A stretch of 59,099 nucleotides of DNA, taken from positions 1 through 59,099 of the forward strand of contig CAJTWF010000012.1 in the NCBI GenBank assembly GCA_910579965.1. The letters are read 5' to 3'. Source of the DNA: an uncultured Oscillospiraceae bacterium (GTDB taxonomy: Bacteria; Bacillota; Clostridia; Oscillospirales; Oscillospiraceae). Of this stretch, positions 46,454-54,613 are shown piece by piece. The notes under the pieces are model-generated. The model was not told where the DNA came from. It searched no databases and saw only the letters and a list, made by a program, of their open reading frames with translations. How positions within the stretch are numbered: the first letter of the stretch is position 1; each line of letters begins with the position of its first letter. Made by a program: the position numbers and the translations under genes.

Positions 46454-47338
46454 CTAGCCCTTCACCGCGCCCATGGTGATGCCCTGGGTGAAGTACTTCT
46501 GGAACATGAGGAACACGACGATAATCGGCACAGAGGCCAGGGCCGCGCCCGCCATCAGCAGGCCCATGTCGATGCTGGTTTCCGCCTGGAGGGAGGCAAT
46601 ACCCAGAGGCATGGTGAAGTTGTTGCCGCTGGGCAGCATGACCAGCTGCATGAAGTAGTCGTTCCAGGAGTTGATGAAGGTGAAAATGGCCAGAGCGCCG
46701 ATGCCCGGCTTGACCATGGGCAGCACCACGGTCATGAAGGTCTTGGCCTCGCTGGCCCCGTCGATGCGGGTTGCCTCCAGAATCTCTCCGGGAATGCTCT
46801 CAGAGAACTGCTTCATCAGGAACACGCCGAAGGGCCAGCCCACAGTGGGGAAGATCACCGCCCAGAGGCTGTCGTACAGCTTCAGGGCCGACATCTCCTT
46901 GAGCAGGGGGATGAGGATGACCTGCTTGGGCAGGGCCATGGCGCACACGATGAGGGAGAAGATGATAGCCCGGCCGGCGAACCGCTTCTTAGCCAGGGCG
47001 TAGCCCGCCATGGCGGCGGTGATGCAGGTAAGGATCATGGCCATGACGGACATGAACACCGTATTGATGAGCCACCGGAAGGCCGCCGGGGCCGTGGGAC
47101 CCTCCATGCCGAAGATGGAGAACAGAGGGGCCGTGCGCTTGGTGAAGAGGTTGCTGAAGTTGTTGACTACCCAGTCCGTGGGCCACCACACCGGCTTTGG
47201 ATTGTAGATATCCTGGGCGGGCTTGAAAGCGCCGGTGATAATCCAGTACAGGGGGAACAGGAACAGGAAGGCCAGGATAATCAGCAGGATCAGGGAAAAA
47301 ATTCGGTATGCGCGGCTGCGCGGATTTTCGATTTTCAT
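46454..47338 (-). CDS. Carbohydrate ABC transporter permease (MalG-like)
   Basis: A 294-residue membrane protein with six helices. The loop near LEATRIDGASEAKTFMTVVLPMVKPG is the EAA motif that contacts the ATPase. It pairs with the permease encoded upstream to form the membrane pore. Context points to sialic acid or a related sugar. No ATPase gene is present, as is common where a shared MsmK-like ATPase is used. Confidence 0.93.
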   Translation of the reverse strand: MKIENPRSRAYRIFSLILLIILAFLFLFPLYWIITGAFKPAQDIYNPKPVWWPTDWVVNNFSNLFTKRTAPLFSIFGMEGPTAPAAFRWLINTVFMSVMAMILTCITAAMAGYALAKKRFAGRAIIFSLIVCAMALPKQVILIPLLKEMSALKLYDSLWAVIFPTVGWPFGVFLMKQFSESIPGEILEATRIDGASEAKTFMTVVLPMVKPGIGALAIFTFINSWNDYFMQLVMLPSGNNFTMPLGIASLQAETSIDMGLLMAGAALASVPIIVVFLMFQKYFTQGITMGAVKG

Positions 47339-47350
47339 ACTCGCACCCCC

Positions 47351-48274
47351 TTACTTTTCTTTAGCCAGCTTGAACTGGATAGCGGACAGCGCGCCAATGA
47401 AGATGGCCAGCACCACGCCCATGGCGTTGGCGTAGCCGAAGTGGCCGGCCTGCTCGGTGAGCTTGAACGCGGTGTAGTAGATGTAGTACATCACCGTGTC
47501 CGTGGAGTGGTTGGGTCCGCCCTGGGTCAGCAGCTGGATCAGGGCGAAGCACTGGAAGGAGTTGATGGTGGTGATAACCAGGATATACAGGGTGGTGGGC
47601 ATCATCTGGGCCCACTTGATCTTCCAGAACACCTGGAGATCCGTGGCCCCGTCCACCTGGGCCGCCTCCACCAGGGTCTGGTCCACGTTGCCCAGAGCGG
47701 AGACGTAGAGCACGATGGGCTGGCCCACAGAGGTGGTGAACAGGATGAGGATGATGCACCACAGGGCCGTCCTGGGATCGCCCAGCCAGTTGACGCCCTT
47801 TTCCAGGATGCCCGTGCCGGTGAGCACGCCGTTGAGGATGCCGTTGTAGTTGTCATACATCCACTTCCACACCACCGTCACGGCCACGGAGCCGGTGACC
47901 ACAGGCAGGTAGAAGATGCAGCGGAAGGCGGAGAGCAGGGGCCCCTTCAGCTTGTAGATGGCCGAGGAGACCCACAGGGAGAAGGCGCAGACGGTGGGAA
48001 CGCTGACAATCACGATGACAAAGGTGTTTTTCAGTCCCTTGAGGAACACCTCGTCCTGGAAGAGATTGGCAAAGTTGGTCAGGCCGATGAAGCCGCCGAA
48101 CATGCCGGGATCGTGCATATTGGTGTTGGTCAGGCTGGTGATGATGCAGATGAACATGGGGATAATGACAAAGCCCAGGAAGAAGATCAGGCTGGGCAGC
48201 ATGAACAGGTAGCCGGCGATGTTCTCTCGCCGCTGGAGGGCCCGGCTCATGCTCGTCTTGGATGAATTGGCCAA
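47351..48274 (-). CDS. Sugar ABC transporter permease (MalF-like)
   Basis: A 307-residue membrane protein with six helices and the EAA loop VEAAQVDGATDLQVFWKIKWAQM. The TTG start at 48274 is preceded by AAAGGGGTG at about ten bases. It is 12 bases upstream of the second permease gene and follows the strong terminator at 48327-48370, so it is probably transcribed by partial read-through from the binding protein gene. Confidence 0.93.
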   Translation of the reverse strand: MANSSKTSMSRALQRRENIAGYLFMLPSLIFFLGFVIIPMFICIITSLTNTNMHDPGMFGGFIGLTNFANLFQDEVFLKGLKNTFVIVIVSVPTVCAFSLWVSSAIYKLKGPLLSAFRCIFYLPVVTGSVAVTVVWKWMYDNYNGILNGVLTGTGILEKGVNWLGDPRTALWCIILILFTTSVGQPIVLYVSALGNVDQTLVEAAQVDGATDLQVFWKIKWAQMMPTTLYILVITTINSFQCFALIQLLTQGGPNHSTDTVMYYIYYTAFKLTEQAGHFGYANAMGVVLAIFIGALSAIQFKLAKEK

Positions 48275-48326
48275 AATGGGACACCCCTTTCTCAGTCAAA
48301 CCTCTCTCGTTTTGGGGAAAGCGGGG

Positions 48327-48370
48327 AAAAAAGCGCGCCCCCTCCCCGCGCTGGCGGGGTGGGGGCGCGC
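48327..48370 (-). terminator. Strong hairpin terminator between binding protein and permease genes
   Basis: On the minus strand GCGCGCCCCCACCCCGC and GCGGGGAGGGGGCGCGC form a stem of 17 positions with a CAGC loop, followed by TTTTTT. It allows more binding protein than permease. Confidence 0.9.
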
Positions 48371-48402
48371 AAACCCGTTCAGTATTGCTACGCGTTGTTC
48401 AA

Positions 48403-49788
48403 TTAGCCCGCGGCAGTGTTAGCGGCGGCCACGTGGTTGGCCACGGACTGGGCAATGTCGTTGCCGGCGCCAACCTCCTGGAGCATGTTCCACCACTCGG
48501 TGCGCGCGCCGGCCCAGCCGGTGGTGACCTGGTAGTAGTCGCCCAGGAAGGGCATGAGCTTGGTGTACTCGTTCATGATGGCGTTGTCAGCCCAGATGGT
48601 GGAGAGATCCGTACCCTCGGCGGAGTTGCGCACCGCGAAGTAGCGGGCGGCCTGCACCGCGTCCACAGTGTGGGCGCTGTCGCACATGAACTTGATGAAC
48701 TGCTTGGCGGCGTCAATGCGGGCCTGATCGCCGTTATCGAAGATGCCGAAGCCCCAAATGCCGCCCTGGAGCTTGGAATTGCCGTCCTGGGAGGGGAAGC
48801 TCATGAAGGCGATCTGCTCGCCGGTGACGGTCTTCTCCGCGCCGGTCTTGGCGCCGTTGGGATCCAGCTGCTGGGCAATGTTCCAGCAGAAGGCCATCTT
48901 CAGAGCGCCCTGGTAGAACTTGGCGATCTCGTCGCCGCCGGCCAGGGAGGCGTCGAACTCAATGCCGTTCATGCTCTTGAGCTGCTCCAGGGCCTGGATG
49001 TTCAGGGGATCGTCCCAGGTGTACTGGGTGTGCTCGGCGTTGGTGAAGGTTCCGCCGTAGAGGTTGTTCACCAGAGCGCGGGTGCCCTGGTCGCCGCCCT
49101 GGCCGGCGCAGAAGACCGCGCCCACGGTGGCGTTGTAGTGGCTGTACAGGGCCTCAACGGCCTTGATGAAGTCGTCGGTGGTCCAGGTGTGGGTGTCCAG
49201 GTTCAGGTACTGGTCAGCGCCGGCCTCCTTGAAGGCGTCCAGGTTGACGGCCATGCAGTGGGCGGTCATGACCAGGGGGTACTCGTAGATAGCGCCGTTG
49301 GTGTGGGTGCAGGCGTTCATCACGCCCTCGTTGACGGCGTTGATCTCGGCCATGTCGGTGTCGTCAAACATGTCCTTCAGGTCAACCAGGTAGCCGTTGG
49401 CGCCCCAGTTGGCCACCAGGCGCTCGGGACCCTCCATGATGAGGTCCGGGGTGCTCTTGGCGGTGATGGCGGTGTTGACCTTGTCGTCGCCGTCGGCGTA
49501 GGCCAGATACTCCACCTTCACGGCAATGCCGGTCTCGGCGGTAAAGGCGTCGGTCAAGGTCTTGACGGTGGCCTCAGTGCCCCAGTCGCCGATGGGGTAG
49601 GTCCACAGGGTGATCTCGCTGGCACCGGCAGGGGCGGGCTCGGGATCGGCGGGAGCGGGATCCGCGTCCGCGGGCTGCTGGGTATCCGCCGGCGGAGTGG
49701 TGGGCTCAGTGGGCTTCGGGTCGCCTCCGCAGGCGACCAGGGCCATGACCATGGTCATGGCCAGAAGCAGTGCAAGAAACTTCTTCAT
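48403..49788 (-). CDS. ABC transporter sugar-binding lipoprotein
   Basis: A 461-residue extracellular solute-binding protein. The signal LLLAMTMVMALVACGG ends at a lipobox cysteine, followed by a linker of Pro/Asp/Ala repeats and the fold of family 1 solute-binding proteins (EITLWTYPIGDW, LIMEGPERLVANWG). Genes downstream (permeases, NanQ-like, NanA) suggest sialic acid as ligand. AGGAGGACATGAC precedes the ATG. A terminator-like hairpin lies in its leader at 49812-49836. Confidence 0.92.
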   Translation of the reverse strand: MKKFLALLLAMTMVMALVACGGDPKPTEPTTPPADTQQPADADPAPADPEPAPAGASEITLWTYPIGDWGTEATVKTLTDAFTAETGIAVKVEYLAYADGDDKVNTAITAKSTPDLIMEGPERLVANWGANGYLVDLKDMFDDTDMAEINAVNEGVMNACTHTNGAIYEYPLVMTAHCMAVNLDAFKEAGADQYLNLDTHTWTTDDFIKAVEALYSHYNATVGAVFCAGQGGDQGTRALVNNLYGGTFTNAEHTQYTWDDPLNIQALEQLKSMNGIEFDASLAGGDEIAKFYQGALKMAFCWNIAQQLDPNGAKTGAEKTVTGEQIAFMSFPSQDGNSKLQGGIWGFGIFDNGDQARIDAAKQFIKFMCDSAHTVDAVQAARYFAVRNSAEGTDLSTIWADNAIMNEYTKLMPFLGDYYQVTTGWAGARTEWWNMLQEVGAGNDIAQSVANHVAAANTAAG

Positions 49789-49811
49789 GTCATGTCCTCC
49801 TTCTCAATAGC

Positions 49812-49836
49812 AAAAAATGGCCCCGCGAAGCAGGGC
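49812..49836 (-). terminator. Attenuator-like hairpin in the leader of the sugar-binding protein gene
   Basis: On the minus strand GCCCTGC, loop TTC, GCGGGGC, then CATTTTTTG. It lies between the promoter and the ribosome binding site, so premature termination could set the level of the whole operon. Confidence 0.6.
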
Positions 49837-49848
49837 ATTGCTGTTGAA

Positions 49849-49877
49849 ATTGTACAAGAATTTCCTGCGATTGTCAA
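49849..49877 (-). promoter_or_regulatory. Promoter of the sialic acid transport operon
   Basis: On the minus strand TTGACA (49872-49877) and TACAAT (49849-49854) are 17 bases apart. Upstream of it, AATTTTAAAATT near 49902-49913 is a perfect 12-base palindrome and a candidate operator. Confidence 0.8.
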
Positions 49878-50053
49878 TAGGAATGAAAAGATTTTCCTGA
49901 TAATTTTAAAATTTATGGGATCATACAAAAATTATTTCGATTTTTCGGCGTTTTAATCCCAGGATTTCCCGGGAAATTCGATTGCCGGCCTTGACATTCC
50001 ATGAAAAGCTGTTAGCCTATAGGGGAAGAAAACAAGGAAAGGAGCGCACTGCT

Positions 50054-50707
50054 TTGAAAAAGCATATTTTGTGCCTGGGCGACTCCAACACCCATGGCTA
50101 CTGCGCCGACCCCAGCGACTGCGCGGACAGCGTGGCCCGGTTCAACGAGGACGAGCGGTGGACGTGCCTGCTCCAGAAGGCCCTGGGGGAGGGATATCTG
50201 GTGACGGAGGAGGGGCTCTCGGGCCGGACCACCGTGTTTCAGGACGCCCTCCACGAGAGCATGGACGCGCTGAGCGTCATCTACGCCCTGCTCAAGAGCC
50301 ACGAGATCATTGACCTGCTGATTATCATGCTGGGCACCAACGACACGAAGGAGCGGCTGGGGGTCAACGCGGCCTGCATCGGCATCGGCATGGAGCGGCT
50401 GGTGCGCAAGGCCCAGAGCGTGGACTGCTGGGGTGAGGGGAAGCCCAATATCCTCATCGTCTGCCCGCCGCCCATCCTGCCGGAGATGGAGCGCAGCGAG
50501 TGCGGCCTGCCCATGGGCCGGGGCTGCCTGGAGAAATCCCGGGAGCTGCCCGCCTTCTATCGGAAGGCCGCAGAGCTGACCGGGGCCCACTTCCTGGACG
50601 CCGGCGGGTGCGAGTTCAACCGCCTGGACGGCATGCACCTGACCCGCCGGGGCCACGCCCAGCTGGCCCGGCGTCTGGCGGAGGCCGTGCCGGGACTGCT
50701 GGTCTGA
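50054..50707 (+). CDS. SGNH/GDSL hydrolase
   Basis: A 217-residue esterase. CLGDSNTHGY is block I with the serine, GLSGRTT block II, MLGTNDTK block III, and DGMHLTRRGH block V with Asp and His. The TTG start at 50054 has AAGGAAAGGAG nine bases upstream. TTGACA at 49991 is a likely -35 box. It is divergent from the sialic acid operon and could remove O-acetyl groups from sialic acids or other sugars, which is an inference from position only. Confidence 0.9.
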   Translation: MKKHILCLGDSNTHGYCADPSDCADSVARFNEDERWTCLLQKALGEGYLVTEEGLSGRTTVFQDALHESMDALSVIYALLKSHEIIDLLIIMLGTNDTKERLGVNAACIGIGMERLVRKAQSVDCWGEGKPNILIVCPPPILPEMERSECGLPMGRGCLEKSRELPAFYRKAAELTGAHFLDAGGCEFNRLDGMHLTRRGHAQLARRLAEAVPGLLV

Positions 50708-50732
50708 GCCGGTGATACCATAACTATGCAAG

Positions 50733-50772
50733 CTGCGCCCCCGGAGAGCCGCAGGGCTCTCCGGGGGCGCAG
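50733..50772. terminator. Perfect 18-base hairpin after the SGNH gene
   Basis: CTGCGCCCCCGGAGAGCC and GGCTCTCCGGGGGCGCAG around GCAG. No T-run follows, but the stem is very stable. Confidence 0.7.
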
Positions 50773-50779
50773 TCCGCGA

Positions 50780-50812
50780 GACGGGGCGGGGACCTGTGGT
50801 CCCCGCCCCGTC
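50780..50812. terminator. Second GC-rich hairpin between convergent genes
   Basis: GACGGGGCGGGGAC and GTCCCCGCCCCGTC around CTGTG, a perfect 14-base stem seven bases after the preceding hairpin. Confidence 0.65.
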
Positions 50813-50898
50813 CGCCGATTCAAAGATGAGAGGAGTGAGATAGAGGTCTATCAGGCAGCAGGCGCATTCCAGCCTGTCCTAACCAATCATGATGGGGG

Positions 50899-52044
50899 CT
50901 ACTTCTTCATCTCCGCCATGTAGACGCCCACGGCCCTGCCCAGCTCCACGTCCGCGCCGCAGGCCTTCAGAGAGCGCTCCACGGCGGCCAGGCCCACGAT
51001 CATCTCGTTCTCCGTGATGTTGCCCATGTGGCCCAGGCGGAAGGCCTTGCCCGCGTAAGCGCCCAGCGCGCCGGCGCAGACCACGCCCTCCTGGAGCATA
51101 TGGCTGCGGAAGGCCCCGTCGTCCACGCCTGCCGGGTAGATGGCCACGCTGAGGGTGCTGGCCCGGCAGCCGGGCTTGGCCAGGATGGTGAAGCCGATGC
51201 TCTCCAGGGCCTTGGCCGCGGCGTCGGCGTTTCTGCGGTGGCGGACGGCCCGGGCCTGGAGGCCCTCCTCCCTGATAATGGCCGTGGCCTCCTTCAGCGC
51301 CCACACCAGGTTCACCGCCGGGGTGGCGAAGTACTTGGCCGGGTTGTCCATAATGGGGATCCACTTCTCAAAGTCCACATAGTACTCGGGGATGACGCCC
51401 AGGGACCGGCGGCGGTCCAGGGCCCGCTGGCCGGCCCAGAGGATGAACATGCCGGAGCAGACGCCGAAGCACTTCTGGGAGCCGGTGAACATCACGTCGA
51501 TGCCCATGCCGTCCACGTCGGCGTACTCGCCGGCCGTAGCGGCCACGCCGTCCACGATGTAGATGGTGCCGGGGTGCTTGGCCATCACCTTGCCGATCTC
51601 GGCAATGGGGGCCACTACGGCGGTGGAGGTGTCCACGTGGGTGACGGTGACGGCGGCGTAGTTCTTCTCGCTCAGCTTCCTGTCGATCTCCTCCGGGGAG
51701 ACGGCGGATCCCCACTCCGCGCTGAGTACGTCCGCCTGGAGTCCCTTGCGCTCACAGATGTCAATGAACCGGTCCCCGAAGAAGCCGTTGCTGACGATGA
51801 GCACGCTGTCGCCCCGCTTGGTGGTGTTGGCAATGGCCATCTCCATGGCCAGGGTGCCGGTGCCGGCCAGGGGGAAGGTCCTGCCGCCGCAGTGGAAGAG
51901 CGCGCCCAGCTCGTCGATCAGCGCCTTGTAGTCCGCCACAAAGCGGGGATCGCCAAAGGCCTGGATGGGACGTGCCATCTCCTGGCGAATGGACTCCACC
52001 ACCGGGGTGGGGCCGGGAATCATGACCAATACGTTGTTTTCCAT
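50899..52044 (-). CDS. Class V aminotransferase (alanine/serine-glyoxylate or AEP type)
   Basis: A 381-residue PLP enzyme. MIPGPTPVVESIRQEM opens the fold, LAGTGTLAMEMAIAN binds phosphate, TGSQKCFGV holds the PLP lysine and FRLGHMGNI with ENEM closes it. These are signatures of the alanine-glyoxylate/serine-pyruvate aminotransferase group. Amino donor and acceptor are not resolvable; roles in glyoxylate, purine-derived or phosphonate metabolism are known in the family. The ATG at 52044 follows AAGGAG. It is a single gene under operator-like repeats. Confidence 0.88.
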   Translation of the reverse strand: MENNVLVMIPGPTPVVESIRQEMARPIQAFGDPRFVADYKALIDELGALFHCGGRTFPLAGTGTLAMEMAIANTTKRGDSVLIVSNGFFGDRFIDICERKGLQADVLSAEWGSAVSPEEIDRKLSEKNYAAVTVTHVDTSTAVVAPIAEIGKVMAKHPGTIYIVDGVAATAGEYADVDGMGIDVMFTGSQKCFGVCSGMFILWAGQRALDRRRSLGVIPEYYVDFEKWIPIMDNPAKYFATPAVNLVWALKEATAIIREEGLQARAVRHRRNADAAAKALESIGFTILAKPGCRASTLSVAIYPAGVDDGAFRSHMLQEGVVCAGALGAYAGKAFRLGHMGNITENEMIVGLAAVERSLKACGADVELGRAVGVYMAEMKK

Positions 52045-52070
52045 GTCGACGCTCCTTATCCTGTTTCGTA

Positions 52071-52173
52071 TTTCAAAATATAATTTTGATTATAGGTGCA
52101 GTATATACCCGCTGCTCCTTCTTGTCAATAGTTTGCGGGCAAATTCTTTCAAAATATATTTTTATATTTTGAA
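52071..52173 (-). promoter_or_regulatory. Aminotransferase promoter flanked by TTCAAAATATA operators
   Basis: On the minus strand TTGACA (52123-52128) and TATACT (52100-52105) are 17 bases apart. TTTCAAAATATAATTTTGA at 52071-52089 lies just inside the transcript, and TTCAAAATATA (52148-52158) with its exact inverse (52163-52173) lies upstream of the -35 box. The shared half-site on both sides of the promoter suggests one regulator binding two operators. Confidence 0.6.
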
Positions 52174-52182
52174 TAATGAAAT

Positions 52183-52215
52183 AAAAAGGACAGCGCGGCA
52201 GAGCTGCCGCGCTGT
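52183..52215 (-). terminator. Intrinsic terminator after the hemerythrin gene
   Basis: On the minus strand ACAGCGCGGCAG and CTGCCGCGCTGT pair, followed by CCTTTTTATTT. Confidence 0.85.
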
Positions 52216-52247
52216 TCCGGTATATGCTTTATGAGGGCCGGACCGCC

Positions 52248-53144
52248 TCAGCGGCCGGGTCCGGCGGCATCCGAAAGACTGTCGATGCAGAGGGCGAAGC
52301 TGGTCTGATGCAGGCTGAAGAGCAGACTGTACTGGGGTGTGCGCCGCTGGAGGAGACACCCCTCCTCCAGAAACCGCTCCCCCTCCAGCTGATATTCTCC
52401 CGGGTCCTGTCCGAAGCAGGCTGCCGCCCGCTGGATCAGGTTCTGGGCCACCTCCTGCATGGCAAAGCGGACGATCTCGTCTTTCTCGTAGAACTCCGCA
52501 CCAAAAATCAGGCCCGCCGCGTGGAGAAGGGGCTGCTCCCCGATAATCAGGACGAAGCGCAGCCTCCGCCCCTCCCAGCCCCGATAGGACAGCTCGTAGT
52601 ACTGGGCGTCCGGGATGACCTCCTCCGGGGAGTAGGCGCCCAGGAATTGGACCTCGGCGCCAAACAGCTCCTGGAGGGGGCGGAGGATCACCGTCTGAAT
52701 CACGCTCAGCTCGTCGTCCAGCGCGATGCGCGGGAATTCGCTGGCCGCGCTGCCGGTGATGGCCCGGTCCTCGATGGTAATATGGCCGGTGAGCCAGCCG
52801 GTGCACACGCCGATAAAGTGCTGCACCGCAGCGGTGGAGAAATCAGTGTCATAGAGCTCCCGCTCCAGGGCCGGGAGGGTCTCCCGCCGCATTCTGTCGT
52901 GGAGCCGCTTGTGGTGGGCGTAGCCGGCATACCCGATTTCCCGCATATAGGCCTCCTCCTCTGCAAAGTGCTTGAGGGCATAGGCCTTGAAATACTTGAT
53001 CCCCTCCACGCACGCAAACTTGTCCTCGTGCCGCTCTACGTAGAGGTCCATGATCTTCTGGACAATGGTGAACAGCCTGCGGTGGGCCTGGTCCACGATG
53101 TCCACACCAATGCAGAATCGGTCCTGCCATTGGATTTGCTGCAT
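52248..53144 (-). CDS. Bacteriohemerythrin fused to a CheX-like domain
   Basis: A 298-residue soluble protein. Residues 1-135 form a hemerythrin domain with a di-iron ligand set (VDQAHRRLF, YFKAYALKHFAEEEAYM, YAHHKRLHDRM, GWLTGHITIEDRAI), expected to bind O2 or NO. The C-terminal 150 residues match the pattern of CheX/CheC-like phosphatase folds, with EIVRFAMQEVAQNLIQRAAACFG in place of the conserved Glu/Asn helix. The start at 53144 has GAAGAAGG seven bases upstream. The architecture suggests oxygen sensing tied to chemotaxis or signalling; a chemoreceptor gene lies at 57833. Confidence 0.75.
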   Translation of the reverse strand: MQQIQWQDRFCIGVDIVDQAHRRLFTIVQKIMDLYVERHEDKFACVEGIKYFKAYALKHFAEEEAYMREIGYAGYAHHKRLHDRMRRETLPALERELYDTDFSTAAVQHFIGVCTGWLTGHITIEDRAITGSAASEFPRIALDDELSVIQTVILRPLQELFGAEVQFLGAYSPEEVIPDAQYYELSYRGWEGRRLRFVLIIGEQPLLHAAGLIFGAEFYEKDEIVRFAMQEVAQNLIQRAAACFGQDPGEYQLEGERFLEEGCLLQRRTPQYSLLFSLHQTSFALCIDSLSDAAGPGR

Positions 53145-53339
53145 ATAAACGCCTTCTTCATGTGCCCGCCCGCAAGGACGCGGACGGACTTGGAGCGCGC
53201 CTTTCCATAAGCCGGCGGCCAGGGCGCGCTGTCCGCCGCCGGCCATTACAGCATATGCGCCCAAGCCCCGGGAGGTTCCTGACCGGGACGCGCATGGAAG
53301 CGGGATCTCTGCCGGCGCACATAACATACAACAGATAAT

Positions 53340-53393
53340 GTTAATGATAAACATTAATATTTTATTGACAAAAATAAATTCATCTGCTATCAT
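53340..53393 (+). promoter_or_regulatory. Promoter of the DUF2975-XRE pair with upstream palindrome
   Basis: TTGACA (53365-53370), 17-base spacer, TATCAT (53388-53393). Just upstream TTAATG and CATTAA form an inverted repeat around ATAAA (53341-53357), a candidate site for the XRE protein encoded by the second gene. Confidence 0.6.
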
Positions 53394-53413
53394 CAGAGCA
53401 GGAGGTGACCAGC

Positions 53414-54040
53414 ATGAAATGGATTCAACGGCTCACAAATGAACGATTTGCGAAATCCGCCGCCAGGCTGATGCAGTTTGTCTGCTACTTTGTCATTGGC
53501 TTCTTTGCCCTGTGTACGCTCCTCAGCTTCATGGGCCGCCAGACCTTTTTCCTTCACACGCCCATGGGCAGCTTTGAACGGGCGATTTACGCGGAGGAGA
53601 ACCACGATCCCCATTCCCGCAGTATGACGGTCCATGCTGGCGATGACATTCGCGTGTGGACGAATGACGCCGGACAGATTGATCTGACCGTTCAAATCGG
53701 GCTTTCGCTCATGTATGCCGTTTATACAGTCCCTGTCATGCTGGCGTTCTGGTTTTTGAGCCGCGTGTTTTCAAACGTACACAGGGGCCGGATTTTTACG
53801 GAGCAGAACGCCGCCTATCTGCTCTACTATGGTCTGATCCAATTTGCAGCGGCAGTTGTTGTCCCCTTTGTCAAGCTGCTGATCTGCTGGCTCACCAACC
53901 TTGTGTCTGACAGCCGGATATCCATCGCCACAGGACAGAATACGCTCAGCATGCTGTTTCCCAGCATCGCCTTTATGGTGGCCGCATACATCATCCACTA
54001 TGGGGTGCATTTGCAGGACGAGGCGGATCATACATTATGA
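53414..54040 (+). CDS. DUF2975 family membrane protein
   Basis: A 208-residue protein with four hydrophobic helices (about 18-40, 95-118, 137-160 and 180-197). This is the layout of DUF2975 proteins, which are encoded directly before a small XRE regulator, as here. Function is unknown; these pairs are thought to sense the membrane. The ATG at 53414 has AGGAGG nine bases upstream; a GTG three codons earlier is part of that site. It overlaps the regulator gene by four bases. Confidence 0.85.
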   Translation: MKWIQRLTNERFAKSAARLMQFVCYFVIGFFALCTLLSFMGRQTFFLHTPMGSFERAIYAEENHDPHSRSMTVHAGDDIRVWTNDAGQIDLTVQIGLSLMYAVYTVPVMLAFWFLSRVFSNVHRGRIFTEQNAAYLLYYGLIQFAAAVVVPFVKLLICWLTNLVSDSRISIATGQNTLSMLFPSIAFMVAAYIIHYGVHLQDEADHTL

Positions 54041-54246
54041 TTATTATTCGGCTTGACCGGGTGCTGGCAGACAGAAAGATGCGGCTGAACGATCTGGCCG
54101 CCCAAGTCGGCATATCAAACGTCAACCTCTCCTACTTGAAAACAGGAAAAGTAAAAGCCGTTCGATTCAGTACATTGAACGCGATCTGTAAGGTCCTGGA
54201 CTGCCAGCCCGGCGATATTCTCGAGTATGTTGAGGGTGAGGACTGA
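54037..54246 (+). CDS. XRE-family regulator paired with DUF2975
   Basis: A 69-residue single-domain Cro/CI-like protein. LDRVLADRKMRLNDLAAQVG and ISNVNLSYLKTGKVKAVRF form the helix-turn-helix, followed by LNAICKVLDCQPGDILEYVE. It starts in the ATGA overlap with the DUF2975 gene and ends before a GAGGCCCTCCGGC terminator. It probably regulates its own operon. Confidence 0.93.
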   Translation: MIIIRLDRVLADRKMRLNDLAAQVGISNVNLSYLKTGKVKAVRFSTLNAICKVLDCQPGDILEYVEGED

Positions 54247-54267
54247 GCTTATTGAAGGATGATACAG

Positions 54268-54298
54268 GAGGCCCTCCGGCGCACAGCCGGAGGGCCTC
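54268..54298. terminator. Terminator after the DUF2975-XRE operon
   Basis: GAGGCCCTCCGGC and GCCGGAGGGCCTC form a perfect 13-base stem around GCACA. T-rich sequence follows only loosely. Confidence 0.75.
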
Positions 54299-54324
54299 AC
54301 TGTTTGCGGGGGAGCGGGTCCCCC

Positions 54325-54534
54325 TTATTTTTTATGCCTGCGCGGGGGCTTTACGTTGACTTCCGGACGGATTTCCCCCTCAATCCTGCCGTGGAGGGAC
54401 TCGTACTCCGCAATACTGTTTCGGATCAAAACAAGAATATGGCTATTGACCGGGCGGCCCTCATCATCAGCTATATATCCAATTTTTTGGAGCATTTCTT
54501 CCTCTATGCGGATAGATACACTCTTCACGCCCAC
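54325..54534 (-). CDS. Ribbon-helix-helix (Arc-like) DNA-binding protein
   Basis: About 69 residues. VKSVSIRIEEEMLQKIGYIA gives the beta strand and first helix of a ribbon-helix-helix fold, RPVNSHILVLIRNSIAEYE the second helix, and a basic tail (PPRRHKK) ends it. The start is uncertain: GTG at 54534 has AAGGGG at nine bases, with TTG 54543 and GTG 54528 as alternatives. No toxin partner is adjacent, so it may be a free-standing regulator. Confidence 0.6.
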   Translation of the reverse strand: MGVKSVSIRIEEEMLQKIGYIADDEGRPVNSHILVLIRNSIAEYESLHGRIEGEIRPEVNVKPPRRHKK

Positions 54535-54613
54535 AAGCAGCAACCCCTTGCAGATGGTATATTCAATATGGATTGCGCCGGATTATCAACGCTGCAGACG
54601 GGGCAAGGGCCCC

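Noticed and set aside
50899..52044. Second cysteine desulfurase
   Set aside because: The C-terminal catalytic cysteine block seen in the enzyme at 23073 is absent, and the TGSQK and GHMGN motifs fit the glyoxylate aminotransferase group instead.
54325..54534. Antitoxin of a toxin-antitoxin pair
   Set aside because: The ribbon-helix-helix protein has no small co-directional partner gene on either side; neighbours are an XRE regulator on the other strand and a MarR gene.
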